A stretch of DNA of 30,512 nt from CAYGBW01 sp964348185 (GTDB lineage Bacteria; Desulfobacterota; BSN033; WVXP01), in assembly GCA_964348185.1 (NCBI GenBank), contig CAYGBW010000181.1, positions 1-30,512 of the forward strand. The letters run 5' to 3'. The position numbers and the translations under genes were made by a program. Under the pieces are notes generated by a model. It ran no database searches. It saw only the letters and a program-made list of their open reading frames with translations, and was not told where the DNA came from. Of the stretch, positions 15,950 to 23,365 are shown piece after piece. Within the stretch, counting starts at the first letter, position 1. Every line of letters starts with the position of its first letter.

Positions 15950-16483
15950 CTACCTGTCTTCCGGTTTCTCTGGAATTAAGGTGACCTTGACTCGGCCTTC
16001 CTCTCCACCTTCGACCACACTTCGATTTTCTGCGATGTAAAAAACTACCCGCTTCCCTCGCACCTCATTCAGCCCCTGGCGAAGGACCGGATCCCCCTGC
16101 AGGACAATGCTGTTCTGTGATCGGTCATAAACCGCCTCTTCACATGTGGCCCGCCGATCCTGCTGCGTGACCTTCACATTCCCTTTTGCGACGAGACGGG
16201 TGATGTCGCTATCATCTTCGTTGAAATAGATATGAAGATCGTCGGAATGTATTGTCAAATCACTCTGCCTGGCCACGACCTCCTGGTGAAATGTTGCTTG
16301 ATGCCCTTTGTGATCCCAGATAAGAGTTTTTGCCGATACGTGAATCGGTTCGGACCCGATGCTCAGGCCGAACCCTGCCGGTCCCTCTTGTTTTTCCTCT
16401 GCTGTCGAGCCGTCCCCTTCCCACCCCAGCACGAGACATGTCATGAGGCTCAACCCGAGGATAACCCTCAGTCTCTTTCCCAT
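15950..16483 (-). CDS. lptA: LPS transport periplasmic protein LptA (OstA-like)
   Basis: A periplasmic bridge protein carrying LPS between the membranes. Residues 1-28 form a Sec-type signal peptide: basic MGKRLR, a hydrophobic core, then polar DGSTA. The remainder is an OstA-type beta-jellyroll with the conserved pattern EPIHVSAKTLIWDHKGHQATFHQEVVARQSD and, later, VAKGNVKVTQQDRRATCEEAVYD. The length of 177 residues is typical. It lies between lptC (15 bases upstream) and lptB. The ribosome-binding site is weak, suggesting reliance on coupling. Confidence 0.92.
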   Translation of the reverse strand: MGKRLRVILGLSLMTCLVLGWEGDGSTAEEKQEGPAGFGLSIGSEPIHVSAKTLIWDHKGHQATFHQEVVARQSDLTIHSDDLHIYFNEDDSDITRLVAKGNVKVTQQDRRATCEEAVYDRSQNSIVLQGDPVLRQGLNEVRGKRVVFYIAENRSVVEGGEEGRVKVTLIPEKPEDR

Positions 16484-16498
16484 CGCTTCGACTCTCAG

Positions 16499-17068
16499 TT
16501 ACCCTGACTCCAGGGGAACTCGATGAATAAACGTTTCCACGTCTCTTAATATTGAGATCTTCTCGCTGGCCAGTTCCATGAGAAGCCCCACACCTGAGAT
16601 TCTCACCCCTCTCCCATCGATCCTGACAGGAGCCTTCGTCGTTATCTCCCTGCGACTGTGGTTGTAGTGAAGGGAATCGGTCTTAAGGGAAATGCCGTCA
16701 CTGGATGTGACCACAACCTCGCCCTCTACCTCCATGTTCCGTGTCTTCTCATCGATCCTGCCCCGATCCCCTCGAAGGGTCAAGACCCTCCCGTCCTCGC
16801 TATACATGGTCACCCGTAGATCCTCGAGAAGGGTTCTGTTTCCCTTCTTGAAGGACTGGGCAATCCTGGCCGCCAACTCCCAGAGAACAGCCCCTTCCTT
16901 TTCTTCGGTCAGGAAGAGATTGCCCAACTCGATGTCGGCGCTGATTCTGGGAATCTTCACGGCCTTTCCGTACAACCCGACCTTTCTCCAGTTGACGATG
17001 AGAAGGACCGATAAGGCCAAAGTCAGAGTCAGGACGCCGAGGACGATCAGGTTTCTTACTTTTTTCAT
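16499..17068 (-). CDS. lptC: LPS export protein LptC
   Basis: A bitopic inner-membrane protein that receives LPS from LptB2FG and hands it to LptA. An N-terminal membrane anchor (about residues 6-26, LIVLGVLTLTLALSVLLIV) is followed by a periplasmic jellyroll. That region has repeating strand patterns such as LRGDRGRIDEKTRNMEVEGEVVVTSSDG. The protein has 189 residues from the ATG at 17068. This ATG overlaps the kdsC stop as ATGA, so the upstream in-frame start at 17098 is unlikely. Sequence conservation in this family is low, so the call leans partly on context between kdsC and lptA. Confidence 0.9.
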   Translation of the reverse strand: MKKVRNLIVLGVLTLTLALSVLLIVNWRKVGLYGKAVKIPRISADIELGNLFLTEEKEGAVLWELAARIAQSFKKGNRTLLEDLRVTMYSEDGRVLTLRGDRGRIDEKTRNMEVEGEVVVTSSDGISLKTDSLHYNHSRREITTKAPVRIDGRGVRISGVGLLMELASEKISILRDVETFIHRVPLESG

Positions 17069-17613
17069 GGGTCGTACCGTGCCGTAACCTCCTCCCATCT
17101 GCCCTGAGATTTAAGAATGAAGTCTGAGATCTCCCTAACCGCTCCTTTGCCTCCTTCCTTCTCGGTAATAAAATCGGCAAAGGGTTTGATTTCATTCACA
17201 GAATCTGAAACCACCGCAGCGAACCCGGCTCTTTTCAATACGGGCAGGTCAACCAAATCGTCTCCCACATAACCCACCTGGTGATCCTCCAAACCGTATT
17301 CTCTCAGGATTCGCTGATAAGCCTCTATCTTGTTATGGATGTTCTGGTAGACTTTCGAAATCCCGAGTTCACTCGCTCGATGAAGCGTCGCCTCTGATTC
17401 ACGTCCCGAAAGAAGAACAACCTGGATTTGGGCTCTCATCAACAGTTTCAGACCGTGACCGTCTTTTGCATTGAAAAACTTCGATTCGATGCCTTTGTCG
17501 TCAATCACGATGCGACCGTCGGTTAGAACCCCGTCCACATCCAGGATGAGGAGCCGAACGTTTCTTGCCTTTTCTGAGCTCTCTATGTTCTCTATCGGGT
17601 TATTGTCTGACAA
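17065..17613 (-). CDS. kdsC: 3-deoxy-D-manno-octulosonate 8-phosphate phosphatase (KdsC)
   Basis: A HAD-superfamily phosphatase that releases Kdo from Kdo-8-phosphate. HAD motif I is LILDVDGVLTDG, with catalytic Asp25 and Asp27. The family-specific FFNAKDGHGLKLL follows, then motif II LLSGRES and the acidic motif VGYVGDDLVDLPVL. At 182 residues it lacks a cap domain, as expected for the tetrameric C0 type. The only usable start is TTG at 17613, with a weak GGTAAAGA just upstream. It lies 27 bases after kdsD and overlaps lptC by 4 bases. Confidence 0.95.
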   Translation of the reverse strand: MSDNNPIENIESSEKARNVRLLILDVDGVLTDGRIVIDDKGIESKFFNAKDGHGLKLLMRAQIQVVLLSGRESEATLHRASELGISKVYQNIHNKIEAYQRILREYGLEDHQVGYVGDDLVDLPVLKRAGFAAVVSDSVNEIKPFADFITEKEGGKGAVREISDFILKSQGRWEEVTARYDP

Positions 17614-17639
17614 TCTTTACCGGTTTCCCTTCCCTATTG

Positions 17640-18605
17640 TCAAACGACGCCAGCCTTCAGGAGATCATGGAGGTGGACGATTCCCACGGGACATCCATCA
17701 CGACAGTCTCGATACACAAACAGGGAGGTGATGGAGAATTCCTCCATCTTCTGAACCGCTTTGGCAGCGAGCGCTTGAACCTCGATCCATTTCGGTGAGG
17801 TCGTCATCACCTCAGAGGCTTTCCGATCCAGAAGATCAGGAAAGCGCTCCAACCCTCTTCTCAAGTCTCCATCGGTGATAACACCGACAAGTCTGCCCCC
17901 GTGGTCTGAAACACCGGTGACCCCCAGCCGTTTGGACGTAATCTCAAACAAGGCTTCCCTCATGGGTACGTCTTCTCTGACCATGGGAAACGCGCCGCCC
18001 ACGTGCATGAGATCTCCCACTTTAAGGAGCAGCCGCTTGCCCAGTGTTCCTCCAGGGTGGAGTAATGCAAAATCCTCTTCTCTAAATCCCCTTTTCTCCA
18101 TCAGCGATACCGCAAGGGCGTCTCCCAAGGCGAGAGTCGCTGTGGTGCTGGCTGTCGGGGCAAGCCCCAGTGGACAGGCCTCCTCTCCAACCGCTATGTC
18201 CAGAACAACATCCGCCGCCTTTGCCAGGCTTGACTCCGGATGACTGGTCATGCCGATAAGCCGATTGCCAAGCCTCTTGATCAAAGGAAGCAGTTTAACA
18301 ATCTCCTCGGTTTCTCCGCTGTTGGAAATAGCAATCACCGCATCGCCCCTTCCAAGAATACCGAGATCGCCGTTCAACCCCTCCGCCGGATGGAGAAAAA
18401 AGGACGAAGTACCCGTACTGGAAAGGGTCGATGCGATCTTCTTGCCGACGAGTCCCGATTTTCCCATGCCGGTTACGATGACCTTCCCGTCGCATTCGAG
18501 AAGGATCCGAATTGCCTGATCAAAGCGCTCATCGATCCTGTCGACCAGGTCAAGAACCGCCTGAGCCTCTATTCTCAGCACCCTTTTGGCCCGTTCAATC
18601 ACCAT
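17640..18605 (-). CDS. kdsD: Arabinose-5-phosphate isomerase (KdsD/KpsF family)
   Basis: This enzyme interconverts ribulose 5-phosphate and arabinose 5-phosphate, the first step to Kdo. The N-terminal SIS domain (about 30-170) carries TGMGKSGLVGKKIASTLSSTG and SNSGETEEI. Two CBS domains (about 200-320) follow, with VGVITDGDLRR. The length of 321 residues is standard. The ATG at 18605 lies within the end of kdsA, giving an 11-base overlap; a GTG one codon earlier is also possible. The run kdsA-kdsD-kdsC is in pathway-related order within one transcript. Confidence 0.96.
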   Translation of the reverse strand: MVIERAKRVLRIEAQAVLDLVDRIDERFDQAIRILLECDGKVIVTGMGKSGLVGKKIASTLSSTGTSSFFLHPAEGLNGDLGILGRGDAVIAISNSGETEEIVKLLPLIKRLGNRLIGMTSHPESSLAKAADVVLDIAVGEEACPLGLAPTASTTATLALGDALAVSLMEKRGFREEDFALLHPGGTLGKRLLLKVGDLMHVGGAFPMVREDVPMREALFEITSKRLGVTGVSDHGGRLVGVITDGDLRRGLERFPDLLDRKASEVMTTSPKWIEVQALAAKAVQKMEEFSITSLFVYRDCRDGCPVGIVHLHDLLKAGVV

Positions 18606-19440
18606 CACCGTCCTGCCTCAAAGCCGATTCTACTGCCTTCAGTTGTCTTATAAGAGGGGGGAGGGCATCCAGACTCAGGGAATTCTGTCCATCGCACAGC
18701 GCATCGCAGGGCCTCTCATGGACTTCCATAAAGATCCCATCGATTCCAGCCGCCACTGCAGCCCGTGAAAGAGGTTGAATGAACTCGGCCTGCCCTCCCG
18801 ATGTCTCTCCCATACCACCTGGAAGCTGCACGCTGTGCGTGGCATCAAAAACCACAGGGTATCCGTACCGCCTCAGGATCGTCAGAGACCTAAAATCGGT
18901 GATCAGGTTGTTGTATCCAAAACAGGTCCCCCGCTCTGTGACCATCAAATCGCAATTTCCCGTAGAAACGACCTTTTCGATCACCTGTCCCACGTCCCAT
19001 GGCGCCAGAAATTGCCCCTTCTTCACGTTAACAGGCTTCATGGTTCGCGCCACTTCAACCACGAGATCCGTTTGGCGGCAGAGAAACGCTGGAATCTGGA
19101 TAGCATCCAGTACATCGGATGCCTTTTCCACGTCATCGATTCTATGAACATCAGAAAGCACAGGCAGGCCTGTCTTTTCTTTCACCAAGTTCAGCACCTC
19201 CAGCCCCTCATCAAGCCCGGGTCCCCGGAAGGATTGAATCGACGTCCTGTTTGCCTTATCGTAGGACGCTTTGAAAATCAAGGGGATCTCCAGGGTTTGA
19301 GAGATGCCTTTGAGTCTCTCTGCAATCCGGAGGGTAATCTCTCTGCCCTCGATCACGCAGGGTCCGGCCACGAGTAAGAAGCCACTGAATCCCCCAACTG
19401 AAACATCTCCAATTCGAACTTCTCGGGTCGGAGGCTTCAT
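18595..19440 (-). CDS. kdsA: 3-deoxy-8-phosphooctulonate synthase (Kdo-8-phosphate synthase)
   Basis: This enzyme condenses PEP with arabinose 5-phosphate to give Kdo-8-phosphate. It is a 281-residue TIM barrel. LLVAGPCVIEGRE carries Cys28 at the position that is Asn in the metal-independent E. coli enzyme and Cys in the metal-dependent class (e.g. Aquifex). A divalent-metal-dependent enzyme is therefore inferred. Other family blocks are FKASYDKANRTS, CRQTDLV, NVKKGQFLAPWD and VFDATHSVQLPGG. The start ATG overlaps the pyrG stop as ATGA. Confidence 0.97.
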   Translation of the reverse strand: MKPPTREVRIGDVSVGGFSGFLLVAGPCVIEGREITLRIAERLKGISQTLEIPLIFKASYDKANRTSIQSFRGPGLDEGLEVLNLVKEKTGLPVLSDVHRIDDVEKASDVLDAIQIPAFLCRQTDLVVEVARTMKPVNVKKGQFLAPWDVGQVIEKVVSTGNCDLMVTERGTCFGYNNLITDFRSLTILRRYGYPVVFDATHSVQLPGGMGETSGGQAEFIQPLSRAAVAAGIDGIFMEVHERPCDALCDGQNSLSLDALPPLIRQLKAVESALRQDGDGD

Positions 19441-21098
19441 CTCCTCTCCCTTTTCCCCCTTTTTTTGTTCGACTCTCCAAGCGTGGCCCTAACAAAATCA
19501 CGGAACAAAGGGTGGGGGTCCATGGGCCGAGACTTGAATTCGGGGTGGAACTGACAGCCCAGGAACCAGGGATGTTTCTCCCTCTTGATTTCGGCGATTT
19601 CCACCAGTTCACCGTCCGGGCAGATGCCGCTGAAGACCATGCCAGCTTCTGCCAGGATATCCCTATACTTGTTGTTGAATTCGTAACGGTGGCGGTGTCT
19701 CTCGTAGATCAGCCTCTTGTTGTACGCCTGATGAGCATGTGTTCCAACCGTCAACCTGCAGGGATAGGCTCCCAGCCTCATGGTTCCACCGAGGTCAGAA
19801 TCTGAGGACCGTTTTTGGGTTTTCTTGTCCTGATCGACCCATTCCGTGAGCAGGCTGATCACGGGATGAGGGGTCTGGTCGTCGAACTCAGTGCTGTGCG
19901 CGCCTTTTAGCCCTGCTGCATCAATCGCAAACTCCACGACGGCTATTTGCATTCCCAGACAGATCCCAAAATAGGGAATTCTGTTGTCCCTGGCAAAGCG
20001 CGCCGCACGGATTTTGCCTTCAATCCCCCGGCTTCCAAACCCGCCGGGCACCAAGATTCCATTCATTCCTCTCAGGAGGGTTGCCGCCCCGTCTCTCTCT
20101 ATTTTTTCGGAATCCACATAGACCAGATTCACCTTACAATCATTGGCGATTCCCCCGTGGATCAAAGCCTCATGAAGGCTCTTGTAAGAGTCCTTGAGGT
20201 GGACGTACTTCCCGACAATCGCTATGGTCGTTGATCTTTTCGGATTCTTGATCCGGTTGACGATTCTCTGCCAGCCCCGGAGATTGGGTTTTCCAGTCCA
20301 GATGTTGAGACGGTTGACGATTCTGTCATCAAGTCCCTCTTTATGGTAAATCAGAGGAACTTCATAGATTGATTCCACATCCCCAGCAGTGATAACGGCA
20401 TCCCGATCCACGTTGCAGAAGAGAGCAATCTTGGATTTGATCTCATGAGAGAGGAGACGATCCGTCCGACAGAGTAAGATATCGGGCTGAATACCGATTT
20501 CCCGCAATTCCTTCACGCTGTGTTGTGTCGGCTTTGTCTTCAGTTCACCCGATGTGGGGATAAAGGGCACGAGAGTCAGGTGAACGAAAAGCGTATTCTC
20601 TGCTCCCAGATCCCTCCTAGCTTGCCGGATAGCCTCCAGAAAGGGAAGGCTTTCGATATCGCCGACTGTACCCCCAACCTCAACAATGACGATATCCACA
20701 TCGTTGGCCAGATCGAGAATCTTCTTCTTGATCTCGTCGGTGATATGGGGGATCACCTGAACCGTTCCCCCAAGATAATCGCCCCGTCGCTCTCTGGCAA
20801 TCACCGTATCATAGATTTGTCCAGTGGTGAAGTTGTTCCTTTTCCCCATTACGGCATGGGTATAGCGTGCGTAATGGCCGAGGTCGAGGTCGGTTTCAGC
20901 TCCATCATCCGTGACAAAGACCTCACCATGTTGAAAAGGATTCATCGTTCCCGGATCAACGTTGATATAGGGATCGAATTTGAGCATGTCGACAGTCAGC
21001 CCCCGGCTTTCCAGAAGTGCCGCGATGGAAGCAGAGGCGAGTCCCTTCCCCAAAGATGAAACAACACCTCCCGTAATAAAGATGAATTTAGTTCTCAC
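19437..21098 (-). CDS. pyrG: CTP synthase
   Basis: This enzyme aminates UTP to CTP using glutamine. The N-terminal synthetase domain starts KFIFITGGVVSSLGKGLASASI and has VEVGGTVGDIES near 140-150. The C-terminal class I glutamine amidotransferase domain has the catalytic Cys380 in GICLGMQ, with His and Glu in CQFHPEFKSRP. At 553 residues it is full length. It starts with GTG at 21098 with a poor ribosome-binding site. CTP is the cofactor for Kdo activation, which fits its place in front of kdsA. A hairpin and a large palindrome lie upstream. Confidence 0.98.
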   Translation of the reverse strand: MRTKFIFITGGVVSSLGKGLASASIAALLESRGLTVDMLKFDPYINVDPGTMNPFQHGEVFVTDDGAETDLDLGHYARYTHAVMGKRNNFTTGQIYDTVIARERRGDYLGGTVQVIPHITDEIKKKILDLANDVDIVIVEVGGTVGDIESLPFLEAIRQARRDLGAENTLFVHLTLVPFIPTSGELKTKPTQHSVKELREIGIQPDILLCRTDRLLSHEIKSKIALFCNVDRDAVITAGDVESIYEVPLIYHKEGLDDRIVNRLNIWTGKPNLRGWQRIVNRIKNPKRSTTIAIVGKYVHLKDSYKSLHEALIHGGIANDCKVNLVYVDSEKIERDGAATLLRGMNGILVPGGFGSRGIEGKIRAARFARDNRIPYFGICLGMQIAVVEFAIDAAGLKGAHSTEFDDQTPHPVISLLTEWVDQDKKTQKRSSDSDLGGTMRLGAYPCRLTVGTHAHQAYNKRLIYERHRHRYEFNNKYRDILAEAGMVFSGICPDGELVEIAEIKREKHPWFLGCQFHPEFKSRPMDPHPLFRDFVRATLGESNKKRGKRERR

Positions 21099-21134
21099 CG
21101 CTAATCACGCTACCCTGCATTTCCCCTATGCACG

Positions 21135-21168
21135 AAAAGGCTCCGAGGAATTGGGTCCGAAGCCTTTT
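21135..21168 (-). promoter_or_regulatory. Hairpin in the putative pyrG leader (possible attenuator)
   Basis: AAAAGGCT (21135-21142) pairs perfectly with AGCCTTTT (21161-21168), with an 18-base loop. Read in the pyrG direction the hairpin ends in a TTTT run 37 bases before the GTG start. pyrG in Gram-positive bacteria is known to be attenuated through a leader hairpin. Whether that applies here is speculation. In the opposite direction the structure would also resemble a weak terminator. Confidence 0.4.
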
Positions 21169-21199
21169 TGCCCCATTGATTTCCCATGCAGGTTATAGG

Positions 21200-21255
21200 C
21201 CTTAGTGCTTCGATTCATCAGTTCGTTATCGAACTGATGAATCGAAGGACTTAGG
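21200..21255. repeat. Large near-perfect palindrome (26-base arms, 4-base loop)
   Basis: The left arm (21200-21225) and right arm (21230-21255) are complementary at 24 of 26 positions, including an unbroken 18-base stem next to the TTAT loop. It has no T-run, so it is not a standard terminator. It lies between divergent genes and may extrude as a cruciform, act as a protein-binding site, or be a mobile palindromic repeat. Confidence 0.75.
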
Positions 21256-21481
21256 ATTTGTGCAAGATGCCGCTCCAGCAAACCACTCTATGATTATCCC
21301 AAAAAATGTCAAAAGTCAACTAAAACGGCGCGTGGTTCTCCCCAGAATATCCGCTTTGGTATGTTATTTGCAAACGTCCAAGACCCCATTTCCCCCCCCC
21401 ATTGGCCGCACCCGACCTGCCCCAGAGATAGCTCCTTTGCCCCCTGCCAGCCGACACATCCTGAAAATCCAAGTTTGGTTG

Positions 21482-21510
21482 TTGACATTTGTCGTCAATT
21501 CTCGTATATC
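21482..21510 (+). promoter_or_regulatory. Strong sigma-70-type promoter for dodecin
   Basis: A consensus -35 TTGACA (21482-21487), a 17-base spacer and a -10 of TATATC (21505-21510) precede the dodecin ATG by 46 bases. The inferred leader is about 40 bases and contains AAGGAG. Confidence 0.7.
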
Positions 21511-21556
21511 AATGTTCGGATACAGAATACAACCTAGAGAAAGGAGCGTGATCACT

Positions 21557-21769
21557 ATGGCAGACCCCCGTGTCGCGAGGGTGACTGAAATCATTGCTGC
21601 GTCTCCCAAAGGTTTTGATGATGCAATTCAAACCGGTTTTGCAAGAGCCACCAGAACGCTCAGAGGAATTACGGGTATGCGCGTTCTCGAGCACAGAATC
21701 GCTGTCGAGGACGGCCATATCAAAGAGTATCGGGTTCGGATGGAGGTTATATTTGTCCTCGAGACATGA
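21557..21769 (+). CDS. Dodecin family protein
   Basis: A 70-residue protein of the dodecin family, small proteins that assemble into hollow dodecamers and, in studied members, store flavins or related cofactors. The order beta-alpha-beta-beta is visible: VARVTEIIAASPKGFDDAIQTGFARATRTL, then MRVLEHRIAVEDGHIKEYRVRMEVIFVLE. The position held by the flavin-stacking Trp of haloarchaeal and some bacterial dodecins appears to be Gly (GITGMRV), as in other Trp-less members. Flavin binding is therefore uncertain. AAGGAG lies 10 bases before the ATG. It has its own promoter and a strong terminator, so it is probably monocistronic. Confidence 0.9.
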   Translation: MADPRVARVTEIIAASPKGFDDAIQTGFARATRTLRGITGMRVLEHRIAVEDGHIKEYRVRMEVIFVLET

Positions 21770-21796
21770 TCGCAAGGCATCGTCCTTTTCGAGTAT

Positions 21797-21823
21797 GTCG
21801 GGGAGACTGTCCCCGACTTTTTT
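21797..21823 (+). terminator. Rho-independent terminator after dodecin
   Basis: GTCGGGGA (21797-21804) and TCCCCGAC (21810-21817) form a perfect 8-base G+C-rich stem with a 5-base loop, followed directly by six T residues (21818-21823). It lies 28 bases after the dodecin stop. Confidence 0.9.
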
Positions 21824-21866
21824 CATGTCGAGAGATTCGGCTTTCCTTACGGGAATCTGAGAAGCC

Positions 21867-22898
21867 ATGGCCATAGCGTTCAGGAAAATCATCAGAGAGA
21901 CGGGTTACCTCGATCCGAACAATGAATTCGAAATGATTCGAACTCATTTCGAGATTCGATTCGATCCTCTAACCAATGCCACAGGACGGGTCCTCGGGGG
22001 AAACACCCCCATGCCCGAGCCTCCTGACATCGAAGGGGTCGTGAGGAGATCTCTTGAGATTGGCTGCCCATTCTGCAAAGGCGCGATTGAGACGAGAACG
22101 GGCAAATTCCCCCGTGAACTCATCCCAGACGGACGAATTCACAGAGGAAGCGCTGTTGTCATCCCCAATATCATTCCCTTTGAAACCTTTGCAGCGATCT
22201 GCCTGTTTTCAGATGAGCATTTTATCCCTCTTGAAGGATTCAAGCCTGAACTCTGGAAAGATGCCCTTCTGGCATGCCAGGATTTCTTCCGCAGGGTAGC
22301 CTCTGCAAAACCCGAAGTCGCATGTTTTTCTATCAACTGGAATTACATGCCTCCGGCAGGGTCAAGCCTGGTTCATCCCCATCTCCAACCCATTGCCGGA
22401 GAAACCCCAACCAACACCCAGAGGGAGCTCGTCAGGGCGAGCCACGAATATGTGAGCCGTCACATGACGCACTACTGGAGGGATCTTGTCGAGAGGGAGG
22501 AGGAACTCGGGGAGAGGTATCTCGGGGAGCTTGGAAGAGTCGTCTGGATTGCTCCGTTTGTTCCCACGGGGTTATACCCTGATACGATGGCTGTGTTTCG
22601 AGAATGTCCAGATTTGCTCGAACTCGAGGAACAGGATTTTTTCGACTTTTCTTGCGGCCTAGTCAAAGTTCTTCGATTCTACCATTCTCTTGGAATCTAC
22701 GGCATAAATTTCTCATTGTTTTCAGGGCCTGATGGCGATCCTACCCTATGGGTTCATTCAAGAATCACGCCCCGCTCCTTTCCCCGACCCATAGGAAACA
22801 GCGACATCACCTATTTCGGAATGCTTCACAAGGAGCCCCTATCTCTGATGAAACCCGAAGAGATGGCTTCCCGGGTAAAGCCCCTTTTCTCTTCGTGA
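21867..22898 (+). CDS. Galactose-1-phosphate uridylyltransferase-like protein (HIT superfamily)
   Basis: A 343-residue protein resembling GalT-type nucleotidyltransferases. The motif HPHLQ at residues 170-174 matches the GalT active site HPHxQ, where the second His is the nucleotidylated nucleophile. Cys67 and Cys70 in GCPFC and His118, with His170, fit the structural zinc site of GalT. Overall similarity to classic GalT looks weak, and no galactokinase or epimerase is nearby. The true substrate could be another sugar phosphate or a nucleotide, as in Ap4A phosphorylases. The start at 21867 has no strong ribosome-binding site. It follows the dodecin terminator, so it needs its own promoter, which I could not identify. 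Confidence 0.75.
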   Translation: MAIAFRKIIRETGYLDPNNEFEMIRTHFEIRFDPLTNATGRVLGGNTPMPEPPDIEGVVRRSLEIGCPFCKGAIETRTGKFPRELIPDGRIHRGSAVVIPNIIPFETFAAICLFSDEHFIPLEGFKPELWKDALLACQDFFRRVASAKPEVACFSINWNYMPPAGSSLVHPHLQPIAGETPTNTQRELVRASHEYVSRHMTHYWRDLVEREEELGERYLGELGRVVWIAPFVPTGLYPDTMAVFRECPDLLELEEQDFFDFSCGLVKVLRFYHSLGIYGINFSLFSGPDGDPTLWVHSRITPRSFPRPIGNSDITYFGMLHKEPLSLMKPEEMASRVKPLFSS

Positions 22899-22939
22899 GG
22901 TCTTTTCCTTCAATGCTATCGATTGAAGGAAAAGACCTC
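22897..22939 (+). terminator. Perfect 18-base-stem hairpin at the end of the GalT-like gene
   Basis: GAGGTCTTTTCCTTCAAT (22897-22914) is exactly complementary to 22922-22939 across a 7-base loop. The stem begins inside the stop codon. No T-run follows, so it is an unusual terminator or an mRNA 3'-end stabiliser. On the minus strand it forms the same structure. Confidence 0.6.
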
Positions 22940-23100
22940 TATCTTGTATCACAGTTCGCAGGGATCAGGTGCCAGGGGTCGGGAAAGGTCGGTGTCGTAG
23001 GTCCCAGGCGTCACCGGAACTCTGGAGTGAATCTTGTCCTTTGGGTCCCATGCGCGATGCCGCGCTCAAGGGGGGAAAGAGGTATGGACAGGGGACTTTC

Positions 23101-23361
23101 ATGGACAAACTGGAAAAAAGAATGCGTGACCTCGAAGAGCTGATCTTCAGGGTCGTCCTTCAAACCAAAGCCGAGACCCTGGCCGTACGGGACATTCTCT
23201 TGGAAAAAGACCTCGTGTCCCCAGAACGATGGGACGAACTGGTAAGAAACCACAAGAATTCCTATAGCCTTTTCGAGGTTGTCAAGAAGATCGAAAAAGG
23301 CCGCACCGCCAAATCGTTAGGAGAGTCTCCGGACTCAGAGAACAGGGATCACGAGGAGTGA
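23101..23361 (+). CDS. Small hypothetical protein, helical and highly charged
   Basis: An 86-residue protein starting MDKLEKRMRDLEELIFRVVLQ. The first 30 residues show a heptad-like spacing of Leu/Met/Ile, suggesting a coiled coil or oligomerisation helix. The middle (VRDILLEKDLVSPERWDELV) resembles a small helical segment, and the C-terminus is polar. AGGGGA lies 5 bases before the ATG. The frame remains open upstream to 22969, but that part is Pro/Gly/Arg-rich and unlikely to be translated. I do not recognise the family. It lies 160 bases after the GalT-like gene and just before a large palindrome. Confidence 0.55.
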   Translation: MDKLEKRMRDLEELIFRVVLQTKAETLAVRDILLEKDLVSPERWDELVRNHKNSYSLFEVVKKIEKGRTAKSLGESPDSENRDHEE

Positions 23362-23365
23362 AGCC

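Larger units (their letters stand above)
21099..21556. other. Divergent non-coding spacer between pyrG and dodecin
   Basis: These 458 bases contain no gene that I can support. From the pyrG side they hold a leader hairpin (21135-21168), a possible TATAAC -10 element for pyrG (21197-21192), and a 26-base-arm palindrome (21200-21255). A featureless stretch with a run of eight C then leads to the dodecin promoter (21482-21510). Confidence 0.6.

Noticed and set aside
22969..23100. Upstream extension of the 86-residue small protein
   Set aside because: The 44 extra residues are Gly/Arg/Pro-rich and out of character with the helical protein, and a ribosome-binding site precedes the internal ATG at 23101.
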